Below are positions 7,162 to 13,829 of a DNA stretch of 20,182 nt, in pieces (positions within the stretch are counted from its first letter, which is position 1; each line of letters begins with the position of its first letter). Source of the DNA: TMED14 sp041192685 (GTDB lineage Bacteria > Bacteroidota > Bacteroidia > Flavobacteriales > Schleiferiaceae); assembly GCA_041192685.1 (NCBI GenBank), contig JBEEMM010000008.1, positions 1 through 20,182 on the forward strand. Reading direction: 5' to 3'. Made by a program: the position numbers and the translations under genes. The notes under the pieces are model-generated. The model saw nothing but the letters and a program-made list of their open reading frames with translations, was not told the origin of the DNA and made no database searches.

Positions 7162-9096
7162 ATGCTTACCATAACCCTACCCGACGGCTCTGTCCGCTCC
7201 TATCCCGACGGTTCAACCGCCCTTCAGGTTGCCGAATCCATTAGCCGCGGTCTCGCGCAAAACGCCCTCACTGCAAAGTGGAACGGGCAAAGCGTAGAAC
7301 TCCATGAGGCCCTTAGCGGCAGCGGATCGCTCGTCTTCTTCACCTGGGATCAGCCCGAAGGCAAAGCTGCATTTTGGCACTCCTCAGCCCACGTGCTGGC
7401 GCAGAGCATTTTGCATTTTTACCCCGATGCGCTGCTCACCATTGGTCCCGCCATTGAGAACGGATTTTACTACGACGTAGACTTTCGCGGAGCAGCATTC
7501 GGCGAAGGAGATTTTGAAAAGCTCGACAAGCAGATGCTCGAATTCGCTCGCGAAAAATCAGCGTTCTCGAAGCGGTCGGTGACCAAGGCTGAGGCCTTGA
7601 CTGCCTATGCCCAAAATCCGTTTAAAACCGAGCTCATAGAGAACCTAGAAGACGGCAGCATCACGTTCTGCGACCACGCGGACTTCACCGACCTATGCCG
7701 TGGAGGGCATATTCCCAACACAGGCCTGATCAAGGCCATAAAAATTATGAAGGTGGCTGGCGCCTACTGGCGTGCCAACGACAAGAATCCGCAACTCACG
7801 CGAGTCTATGGCGTTTCGTTCCCAAAGGCCAGCCTGCTCGAGGAGCACCTCGCCCTGCTCGAAGAAGCCAAAAAACGCGACCACCGCAAACTAGGGCGCG
7901 AGCTAGAGCTTTTCACTTTTAGCCAGAAAGTTGGCCAAGGACTGCCCCTGTGGCTGCCCAAGGGTGCCGCCCTGCGCGAGCGATTGGAGAATTTTTTGAA
8001 GGCTGCCCAGAAAAAAGCGGGCTACCTGCCCGTAATCACGCCCCACATTGCGAGCAAGGAGCTTTATGTGCTTTCGGGCCACTATGAGAAGTACGGCAAA
8101 GATTCCTTCCAGCCCATTCACACCCCCGAAGAAGGCGAAGAGTACCTGCTCAAGCCCATGAATTGCCCGCACCACTGCGAAATTTATAAGTCTCAGCCTC
8201 GCTCCTACCGCGACCTTCCGCTTCGCTTTGCGGAGTTTGGCACGGTGTACCGCTACGAGCAAAGTGGAGAGCTTCACGGCCTGACCAGGGTGCGCGGATT
8301 CACTCAAGACGACGCCCACCTGTTTTGCACCCCAGACCAGCTCCTTGACGAGTTTTTGAAGGTCATTGACTTGGTGCTTTACATCTTTAAAACCCTTGAT
8401 TTCCCGTCGTTTAAGGCACAGGTAAGCCTGCGTGACCCCAACAACCCGAGCAAGTACATCGGCAGCGCCGAAAACTGGGAAAAGGCCGAGAACGCCATTT
8501 TAGAGGCTGCGAAAATCAAGGAGCTTCCGCACGTAATCGAGTATGGAGAAGCCGCATTTTATGGCCCTAAACTCGACTTTATGGTGCGCGATGCCATCGG
8601 CCGTGAATGGCAACTCGGAACCATACAGGTGGACTACAACCTTCCGGAGCGCTTTGAGCTCGAGTACAAGGGAGCCGACAACGAGATGCACCGCCCGGTC
8701 ATGATTCACCGAGCGCCCTTTGGATCCATGGAGCGTTTTGTAGCGGTTCTCATCGAGCATTGTGGCGGAAACTTCCCCCTTTGGCTGACCCCAGAGCAGG
8801 CGGTGGTTCTCCCAGTATCGGAGCGTTTCAACGAGTATGCGCAACAGGTTGTGAGTCTGCTCGAAATGTCCGATATTCGCGCCCTCGTTGACGACCGGAA
8901 TGAAAAGGTTGGTCGCAAAATCCGCGATGCGGAAATGCGTAAGGTCCCCTTCATGCTAGTGGTCGGCGAGAAAGAGCAGGAATCTCAAACTGTGTCGGTT
9001 CGCCGCCATGGAGAAGGAGACCTCGGAGCAGAGTCGCCCGCAGAATTTGCGGAGCGCGTTCGTGCCGAGGTTGCCCAACGGCTAAGCGCTCTTTGA
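7162..9096 (+). CDS. thrS: Threonine-tRNA ligase
   Basis: Class II aminoacyl-tRNA synthetase charging tRNA-Thr, 644 residues and full length. Domains in order are TGS (1-60), the editing domain with HSSAH (H73, H77) and CRGGH (C179, H183), the catalytic core, and the anticodon-binding domain from about 545. Zinc ligands are C335 (MNCPHHC), H386 (DDAHLFC) and H516 (VMIHRAPFGS). I chose ATG at 7162 because it starts the canonical TGS strand MLTITLPDGS; a TTG ten codons earlier lies within the predicted promoter. It heads the operon with infC, rpmI and rplT, a widely conserved order. Confidence 0.97.
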   Translation: MLTITLPDGSVRSYPDGSTALQVAESISRGLAQNALTAKWNGQSVELHEALSGSGSLVFFTWDQPEGKAAFWHSSAHVLAQSILHFYPDALLTIGPAIENGFYYDVDFRGAAFGEGDFEKLDKQMLEFAREKSAFSKRSVTKAEALTAYAQNPFKTELIENLEDGSITFCDHADFTDLCRGGHIPNTGLIKAIKIMKVAGAYWRANDKNPQLTRVYGVSFPKASLLEEHLALLEEAKKRDHRKLGRELELFTFSQKVGQGLPLWLPKGAALRERLENFLKAAQKKAGYLPVITPHIASKELYVLSGHYEKYGKDSFQPIHTPEEGEEYLLKPMNCPHHCEIYKSQPRSYRDLPLRFAEFGTVYRYEQSGELHGLTRVRGFTQDDAHLFCTPDQLLDEFLKVIDLVLYIFKTLDFPSFKAQVSLRDPNNPSKYIGSAENWEKAENAILEAAKIKELPHVIEYGEAAFYGPKLDFMVRDAIGREWQLGTIQVDYNLPERFELEYKGADNEMHRPVMIHRAPFGSMERFVAVLIEHCGGNFPLWLTPEQAVVLPVSERFNEYAQQVVSLLEMSDIRALVDDRNEKVGRKIRDAEMRKVPFMLVVGEKEQESQTVSVRRHGEGDLGAESPAEFAERVRAEVAQRLSAL

Positions 9097-9126
9097 GCCG
9101 TTTAATGAATTTAAATACTGAACCTT

Positions 9127-9129
9127 CTG
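9127..9129 (+). promoter_or_regulatory. Probable non-canonical CTG start codon of infC
   Basis: CTG followed by AGG AAC AAT AAA gives a basic N terminus like those of other IF-3 proteins. IF-3 rejects poor start codons, so such a start lets it repress its own translation when abundant. This mechanism is established for AUU in E. coli; its use here is inferred. ATA at 9115 or CTG at 9118 would serve equally. Confidence 0.5.
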
Positions 9130-9690
9130 AGGAACAATAAACCTTCGGGTCCCCGTCAAGGGCGAGGCTACCGCGAGCCGGAAGCACTCCACAAGATTAA
9201 CGAACACATTCGTGTTTCGACAGTCCGCCTCTTGAGGGATGAGCAAGAACCCGTCGTCTTATCAGTGCGAGAAGCCCAGGCCTTGGCCGAAGCAGACGAG
9301 CTTGATTTGGTGATGATTGCCGAGAACGCCGATCCCCCTGTCTGCAAAATCATAGACTACAAGAAGTTCTTGTACGATCAAAAGAAGAAGCAGAAAGAAA
9401 TCGCCGCCAGAGCACAAAAAGTGGTTGTCAAAGAGATCCGTTTCGGACCGCAAACTGACGACCACGATTACGAGTTCAAACTCAAGCACGCCCGTAAGTT
9501 TCTAGAGGAAGGAGCCAAGTTGAAGAGTTTTGTATTCTTCCGTGGACGCTCCATCATCTACAAAGAGCAAGGCGAACTGCTGCTGCTCCGATTGGCACAA
9601 GACGTGGCCGATTTGGGTAAAGTAGAAGCCCTACCCCACCTCGAAGGGAAGCGAATGTTCATTCTTATCGCTCCAACCAAAAAGAAATAG
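9127..9690 (+). CDS. infC: Translation initiation factor IF-3
   Basis: IF-3 binds the 30S subunit and proofreads start-codon and initiator-tRNA choice. The protein shows the N-domain pattern KINEHIRV...VRLL, ADPPVCKIIDYKKFLYDQKKK, the linker, and the C-domain KEIRFGPQTDDHDYEFKLK, FFRGRSIIYKEQG and LEGKRMFIL. The frame is open back to a TAA at 9112-9114, and no ATG, GTG or TTG precedes the conserved N-domain; the first TTG, at 9232, would delete it. The best start is CTG at 9127 (187 residues, MRNNKPSGPRQGRGYREPEA), with ATA 9115 or CTG 9118 as alternatives. Non-AUG starts at infC are a known autoregulatory device. Confidence 0.93.
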   Translation: MRNNKPSGPRQGRGYREPEALHKINEHIRVSTVRLLRDEQEPVVLSVREAQALAEADELDLVMIAENADPPVCKIIDYKKFLYDQKKKQKEIAARAQKVVVKEIRFGPQTDDHDYEFKLKHARKFLEEGAKLKSFVFFRGRSIIYKEQGELLLLRLAQDVADLGKVEALPHLEGKRMFILIAPTKKK

Positions 9691-9714
9691 TAGCCCCAAT
9701 AAAAGATCTGTACC

Positions 9715-9909
9715 ATGCCTAAGATGAAGACCAAATCCAGCGCCAAGAAGCGATTCAAGCTTACGGGCACTGGTCAAATCAAGCGCAAACACGCTTTCAA
9801 GAGCCACATTCTTACCAAAAAAGCTACGGACCGCAAGCGCCGCCTTACCCATTCAACGTTGGTGCACACCTCCGACATGAATTCGGTAAAGGAGATGCTC
9901 GTAATGTAG
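9715..9909 (+). CDS. rpmI: 50S ribosomal protein L35
   Basis: A 64-residue, strongly basic protein with the L35 signature: MPKMKTKSSAKKRFKLTGTG at the N terminus, then KRKHAFKSHILTKK and DRKRRL. Length and position between infC and rplT are exactly as expected. It is 24 bases after the infC stop and has no promoter-like box of its own, so it is read from the thrS promoter. Confidence 0.98.
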   Translation: MPKMKTKSSAKKRFKLTGTGQIKRKHAFKSHILTKKATDRKRRLTHSTLVHTSDMNSVKEMLVM

Positions 9910-10014
9910 TTTTTTGTTTTGTTATCTGGTTTAATTAACCCTGCGTAAGCGCCCCTAAGAGTCTGCCAAGTCTTATAAACTGAAGCAGTCCGCGCTACCA
10001 AAAATCTAGTAAAT
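9910..10014 (+). other. rpmI-rplT spacer with small hairpins, possible L20 control leader
   Basis: This 105-base gap is long for an otherwise tight operon. It begins T-rich and holds three short inverted repeats: GGTT/AACC (9928-9940), GCG/CGC with loop TAAG (9943-9952), and ACTG/CAGT with loop AAG (9979-9989). In E. coli and Bacillus, L20 represses its operon by binding an mRNA structure upstream of rpmI/rplT. A similar role here is only an inference; I saw no recognisable L20-site sequence and no promoter box. Confidence 0.3.
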
Positions 10015-10359
10015 ATGCCTCGTTCAGTAAATAATGTAGCTTCTCGTGCACGCCGTAAGCGCGTGCTTAAAATGGCCAGAGGCTACTTTGGCCGCCGTAA
10101 AAATGTTTGGACGGTCGCCAAAAACGCCGTTGAAAAAGCCCTTGGTTACGCCTACCGTGACCGCCGTGCTAAGAAGCGCAACTTTCGCGCCCTTTGGATT
10201 ACCCGCATCAACGCTGGTGCACGCATCCATGGAATGTCCTACAGCCAGCTGATGGGCAAGCTTCACGCCAACAGCATTGAACTCAACCGCAAGGTTTTGG
10301 CCGACCTGGCCATGAACCACCCGGAGGCGTTCAAGTCGGTTGTTGACCGAGTAAAGTAG
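10015..10359 (+). CDS. rplT: 50S ribosomal protein L20
   Basis: A 114-residue basic protein of normal length for L20, needed for early 50S assembly. The signature MPRSVNNVASRARRKRVLKM, ARGYFGRRKNV, YAYRDRRAKKRNFRALWITR and RINAGARIHGMSYSQLM is intact. It ends the thrS operon and is followed 20 bases later by a hairpin terminator. Confidence 0.98.
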   Translation: MPRSVNNVASRARRKRVLKMARGYFGRRKNVWTVAKNAVEKALGYAYRDRRAKKRNFRALWITRINAGARIHGMSYSQLMGKLHANSIELNRKVLADLAMNHPEAFKSVVDRVK

Positions 10360-10379
10360 TTCCTTTAAGACTTTTTAGG

Positions 10380-10419
10380 AGACCTTGGACCACGCAGGTG
10401 GTTCCTTGGTCTTCTTTGT
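10380..10419 (+). terminator. Rho-independent terminator of the thrS-infC-rpmI-rplT operon
   Basis: An outer stem AGACC/GGTCT (10380-10384 with 10408-10412) is separated by a TT/TT internal loop from an inner stem. The inner stem GGACCAC pairs with GTGGTTCC with one bulged T (10387-10393 with 10398-10405) around a GCAG loop. The hairpin is followed by TCTTTGTATT. On the minus strand it is followed by A-rich rather than T-rich DNA, so it should terminate only plus-strand transcripts. Confidence 0.75.
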
Positions 10420-10429
10420 ATTGAGGGTC

Positions 10430-10452
10430 ACTCAAGGGGTTTACTCAAGGGG
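10430..10452. repeat. Short direct repeat between rplT and the ABC ATPase gene
   Basis: ACTCAAGGGG occurs at 10430-10439 and 10443-10452 with a 13-base period. The first copy also pairs with TTGAG at 10421-10425 to form a 5-base-stem hairpin. The repeat lies in the 116-base gap between converging operons, which otherwise holds only the terminator. No function is recognised. Confidence 0.5.
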
Positions 10453-10475
10453 GTTGATGATTTCAGGGCGGCCTT

Positions 10476-11414
10476 TTAAGGCAGCCTCAGAATCCAAGGC
10501 TGCCCTGATTCCGACTCCAGCCGCACCAAGTTGGCCGACCCTTCGGACCAATGCTCTATTTCGCGGCATGGACCGCAGTGGTGTTCAAGTTCGGTTCGGC
10601 TGAGGTGTTCCGGCCTGAGGAACCACCTTCTACCCTGCCTAAAGGCATTCTTATGGCCGCGAAGGCCGTCGGGAACTCTAGACAGTACGACGTCATTGAG
10701 AGGGCCCCAAGCATAGGCCATGGGTTTTGTCTTGGGCGCAGCGTAGATTTGGTCTGAAGGTCCCGATTCTACGATTTGTCCCTGCTGCATAACGTCGATT
10801 CGGTCGGCCCATCGCATGGCATCTCGGGCGTCGTGCGCCACAAATACTACCGTCGACTTTGTTTTGCGCTGCCAGGCCTTGAGCAACTGAATCAGGCGCT
10901 CCTTGAGGAATCCGTCCACATGGCTGAATGGTTCGTCGAGCAAAAGCACCTTGGGACGGCCCAACAGGGCTCGGCCAATAGAGAGGCGCTGCTGCTCTCC
11001 GCCCGACAGGCTGTTGGCAAGACGTGAAGGATCCATGCCTAAATGAAGGGTCCGCATGATTCGGCGAACGATGCGATCTTCTTGGTCCTCAAGCCGCCCA
11101 TGCACCAAATCAAGGAGGTTGTCGCGCAGGCTTCGGTAGGGAGATAGGCCAAAGTCCTGCTTAACCCAAACCACCCCGGGATGCCCTGCAATCAGGCGGT
11201 CGCGGTTTGGTCGCGCAGATCCGACCCAAGATTCCCCGGAGTCCGCAAAAACCTGACCTGCAATAATCGAGAGAAGCGTGGACTTGCCCGAGCCTGAAGG
11301 GCCGTAGAGGGCCACAACCTGACCGGCTTCCACCGACCAAAAGGGTATGTCAAGTAAAAATGAGCCCCGAGCCAGGTGCAAACCTTGGGCGCGGAGCGCA
11401 GTGGATCGGGCCAC
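10476..11414 (-). CDS. ABC transporter ATP-binding protein (orphan, PotA/MalK-like)
   Basis: A nucleotide-binding subunit with all ATPase motifs: Walker A GPSGSGKST (38-46), Q-loop Gln86 (VKQDFGLSP), signature LSGGEQQRLSIGRAL (136-150), Walker B VLLLDEPFSHVD (156-167) and switch His194 (VAHD). Residues 230-312 form a small C-terminal domain with WFLRPEHLS, recalling the IRPEHL segment of the TOBE-type regulatory domains of PotA/MalK/CysA-class importers. No permease or binding-protein gene is in the window, so its substrate cannot be named. The start is GTG (11412-11414), two bases after the lpdA stop, which suggests co-expression with lpdA. Confidence 0.88.
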   Translation of the reverse strand: MARSTALRAQGLHLARGSFLLDIPFWSVEAGQVVALYGPSGSGKSTLLSIIAGQVFADSGESWVGSARPNRDRLIAGHPGVVWVKQDFGLSPYRSLRDNLLDLVHGRLEDQEDRIVRRIMRTLHLGMDPSRLANSLSGGEQQRLSIGRALLGRPKVLLLDEPFSHVDGFLKERLIQLLKAWQRKTKSTVVFVAHDARDAMRWADRIDVMQQGQIVESGPSDQIYAAPKTKPMAYAWGPLNDVVLSRVPDGLRGHKNAFRQGRRWFLRPEHLSRTELEHHCGPCREIEHWSEGSANLVRLESESGQPWILRLP

Positions 11415-11416
11415 GT

Positions 11417-12802
11417 TTAGAGGTGGATCACCTCACCGTAGGCCGCGGCCGTAGCCTCCATGACCGCCTCAGACATGGTCGGGTGAGGGTGCACCGCTTT
11501 AAGAAGCTCCATTCCTGTGGTTTCCAGCTTTCGAGCCGTGACTACCTCGGCAATCATCTCGGTAACATTGGATCCAATCATGTGGGCACCAAGCAGTTCA
11601 CCGTATTTCGCGTCGTAGATCATCTTGACAAAACCCTCCTTGGCTCCAGAGGCCGAAGCCTTGCCTGAGGCACTAAAGGGGAACTTGCCGACCTTGACCT
11701 CAAAACCAGCTTCTATGGCCGCTTTTTCGGTGTAGCCCACGCTGGCAATCTCTGGAGAACAGTAGGTGCATCCTGGAATGTTGTTATAGTCCATCGCCTG
11801 GGGGTGGTGGCCCGCAATCGACTCCACGCAAATAATGCCCTCGGCAGAAGCCACGTGCGCCAGAGCTTGCCCCTTGACAACGTCTCCGATGGCGTAGTAG
11901 CCGGGAATGCTCGTGCGGTAAAACTCGTCAACCGCAATGCGCCCCTTGTCCACCGAAATACCGACGCTCTCGAGGCCGATGTTTTCAATGTTTGGACTCA
12001 CTCCGACCGCACTCAAAACCACGTCGCACTCCAAAACATGCTCGCCCTTGGCGTCAGCGTAGGTGACTTTGCAGCCTTTGCCCTTGGTGTCGACCGACTT
12101 AACCTCAGCACTCGTCAGAATATCGATGCCCTTTTTCTTGAACACCTGCTCTAGGGTCTTGCTGACCTCTTCGTCTTCATTGGGCACAATACGAGGCAAA
12201 TACTCCACAATGGTGACCTTGGTCCCCATGGCATTATAGACATAGGCGAACTCCACACCAATGGCTCCCGAGCCGGCAATGACCATACTCTTGGGCTGCT
12301 CTGCAAGAACCATAGCCTCACGGTAGCCCATAATCTTCTTACCGTCCTGGGGAAGATTGGGCAGCACGCGGCTGCGTCCGCCCGTGGCAATAATGATGTG
12401 CTTGGCGCCGATGACTTGGGTTCCAGAATCGCCCTTGACCTCGACCTTGCGGCCAGGCATAAGGGTTCCTTGCCCCATGTGCACGTCAATCTTGTTCTTC
12501 TTCATTAAAAACTGAATGCCCTTAGACATTCCGCCTGCGATATCACGGCTGCGGGCAACCACTTTGCCAAAATCGTGCTTGGCATCCTTAACAGTGATTC
12601 CGTATTCCTCGGCATGCTGAATGTATTCAAACACCTGCGCACTCTTGATCAAGGCCTTAGTGGGAATGCATCCCCAATTCAAGCAAACTCCGCCGAGGCT
12701 TTCTTTTTCAACAACTGCCGTTTTTAAGCCAAGTTGGCTGGCGCGAATCGCGGCTACATAACCGCCAGGGCCGGAGCCCAATACCAAAACATCGTATTCC
12801 AT
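11417..12802 (-). CDS. lpdA: Dihydrolipoyl dehydrogenase (E3)
   Basis: FAD-dependent E3 that reoxidises the lipoyl groups of 2-oxoacid dehydrogenase and glycine cleavage complexes, reducing NAD. The 461 residues show FAD-binding GSGPGGYVAA (9-18), the redox disulfide in GGVCLNWGCIPTK (C40 and C45), an NAD-binding fold with IAGSGAIGVEFA, the second FAD motif YYAIGDV, and the C-terminal dimer/active-site motif HPHPTMSE (H440, E445). It is full length. The 2-oxoacid dehydrogenase partners are not in the window, so this may be the shared E3. The ATG is two bases past the ridA stop, and a -7-like box lies just upstream, inside the ridA 3' end. Confidence 0.97.
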   Translation of the reverse strand: MEYDVLVLGSGPGGYVAAIRASQLGLKTAVVEKESLGGVCLNWGCIPTKALIKSAQVFEYIQHAEEYGITVKDAKHDFGKVVARSRDIAGGMSKGIQFLMKKNKIDVHMGQGTLMPGRKVEVKGDSGTQVIGAKHIIIATGGRSRVLPNLPQDGKKIMGYREAMVLAEQPKSMVIAGSGAIGVEFAYVYNAMGTKVTIVEYLPRIVPNEDEEVSKTLEQVFKKKGIDILTSAEVKSVDTKGKGCKVTYADAKGEHVLECDVVLSAVGVSPNIENIGLESVGISVDKGRIAVDEFYRTSIPGYYAIGDVVKGQALAHVASAEGIICVESIAGHHPQAMDYNNIPGCTYCSPEIASVGYTEKAAIEAGFEVKVGKFPFSASGKASASGAKEGFVKMIYDAKYGELLGAHMIGSNVTEMIAEVVTARKLETTGMELLKAVHPHPTMSEAVMEATAAAYGEVIHL

Positions 12803-12804
12803 AG

Positions 12805-13185
12805 CTACAAAGGTAGGCAGGCCACTGCAGAAATTTCGAAGCGCGCATTCATGGGAAGGCCTAAAACCGCGACGGTTTCACGCGCCGGCTTGGCGTCGCC
12901 CATGAATTCCGCATAAATCACGTTAACCGCTGCAAAATCTGCCATGTCGCGCAAAAACAAGCTGCATTTTGCCACATTCATGAATCCCAAACCCTGGCTC
13001 TCAAGCAGTGATTTTAGGTTAGTTAGGGCCATCCTGACCTCTGACTCTAAGCTGTCGTTTAAAAAGGTCCCGTCGGGGCTGAGGGCAATCATGCCCGAGA
13101 TAAAAAGATGGGAGCCCGACCAAACCGCTTGGCTGTAGGGTCCGATTGGTGCAGGTGCATTGGCAGTGTAAACTGGTCGTATCAT
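12805..13185 (-). CDS. ridA: RidA family enamine/imine deaminase
   Basis: A 126-residue YjgF/YER057c/UK114-family protein that hydrolyses reactive enamine/imine intermediates, such as 2-aminoacrylate released by PLP enzymes. The signature NAPAPIGPYSQAV (9-21) and the C-terminal PARETVAV with Arg102 (equivalent to E. coli Arg105, which binds the substrate carboxylate) are present, as is Glu117 near the C terminus. The usual SGQ motif reads SGM (30-32). The ATG at 13183-13185 fits the family N terminus. It is the first gene of the ridA-lpdA-ABC group and diverges from trpG/pabA. Confidence 0.95.
   Translation of the reverse strand: MIRPVYTANAPAPIGPYSQAVWSGSHLFISGMIALSPDGTFLNDSLESEVRMALTNLKSLLESQGLGFMNVAKCSLFLRDMADFAAVNVIYAEFMGDAKPARETVAVLGLPMNARFEISAVACLPL
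12808..12815 (-). promoter_or_regulatory. Putative internal -7 box for lpdA
   Basis: On the minus strand TACCTTTG, an exact TAnnTTTG match, lies five bases before the lpdA ATG and inside the last codons of ridA (Leu-Pro-Leu). The same 8-mer at the same distance precedes trpG. A leaderless lpdA transcript is inferred. Because the bases also encode protein, coincidence is possible. Confidence 0.45.
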
Positions 13186-13189
13186 ACTC

Positions 13190-13197
13190 TAAAGTTA
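13190..13197 (-). promoter_or_regulatory. Putative -7 box for ridA
   Basis: On the minus strand TAACTTTA matches TAnnTTTG except at the last base and lies four bases before the ridA ATG. It lies within the 41-base ridA/trpG divergent region, 16 bases from the trpG box. Confidence 0.4.
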
Positions 13198-13213
13198 GGG
13201 CCTGGGCTCATAC

Positions 13214-13221
13214 TACCTTTG
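13214..13221 (+). promoter_or_regulatory. Putative -7 box for trpG/pabA
   Basis: TACCTTTG is an exact consensus match lying five bases (GCCCA) before the ATG at 13227. This leaves no room for an untranslated leader, so a leaderless mRNA is predicted. Confidence 0.55.
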
Positions 13222-13226
13222 GCCCA

Positions 13227-13829
13227 ATGGTCTTAGGCGTACTCGACAACCGCGACTCGTTCACCTTCAACTTGGTGCACCTGCTCGAACCCTATTTTAG
13301 CGAAGTCCGTGTGCTGCGCTGCGACGACCCTGCAGCCCTAGAAGGCTTCGAAGCCTGCGATGCATTAGTGCTGTCGCCAGGGCCAGGCCTACCCGAGGAA
13401 TCGGGCGCGCTCATGCAGGTAATTGAACGGTATTGGGGCCGCAGGCCCATCCTGGGAGTTTGCTTGGGAATGCAAGCCTTGGCTGAATTTCGGGGCGGAC
13501 AACTCCAGCACACTGGCAGTCCGCGACACGGCATTGCGCGAACCATAACCTGGCTGCACGAAGATGCCCTGAACCAAGGCCTTCCGGTAGCAATGCAGGT
13601 TGGATACTATCATTCTTGGGCGGTTAAGGCCAGCAGCATTGCTGCGGAATGGACGCTCCTCGCGACCGACCACGATGGGCTACCTGCCGCGATTCGCCAC
13701 CGAACGGAATCCGTTTGGGGCCTTCAGTTTCATCCAGAAAGTGTTTTATCCCCCTTGGGCAAGAAGCTGCTGGAGTCCTGGGCTCTGCGGGTTAATAGTC
13801 ACCCAGACCGCGCCGACGCTGCACCTTAA
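13227..13829 (+). CDS. pabA: Glutamine amidotransferase, anthranilate/aminodeoxychorismate synthase component II
   Basis: A class I glutamine amidotransferase (200 residues) supplying ammonia to a chorismate-converting partner, either TrpE or PabB. Visible are the N terminus LGVLDNRDSFTFNLVHLL, the oxyanion SPGPGLP (50-56), nucleophile Cys79 in GVCLGMQ, and the His169-Glu171 pair in LQFHPES. Met after LGxCLG is unusual for TrpG/PabA, which normally have His (HisH proteins have Met). Neither synthase partner nor other trp genes are nearby; the isolated setting slightly favours PabA (folate), but TrpG is possible. The ATG at 13227 lies five bases behind a -7 box. The 3' end overlaps the convergent lptD gene by 38 bases. 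Confidence 0.88.
   Translation: MVLGVLDNRDSFTFNLVHLLEPYFSEVRVLRCDDPAALEGFEACDALVLSPGPGLPEESGALMQVIERYWGRRPILGVCLGMQALAEFRGGQLQHTGSPRHGIARTITWLHEDALNQGLPVAMQVGYYHSWAVKASSIAAEWTLLATDHDGLPAAIRHRTESVWGLQFHPESVLSPLGKKLLESWALRVNSHPDRADAAP

Noticed and set aside
10380..10419. Bidirectional terminator serving also the ABC ATPase gene
   Set aside because: On the minus strand the hairpin is followed by an A-rich, not T-rich, stretch.
13146..13226. Upstream start for trpG/pabA within ridA
   Set aside because: The extra 27 residues are antisense ridA sequence and would sit upstream of the predicted promoter; the family N terminus begins at 13227.
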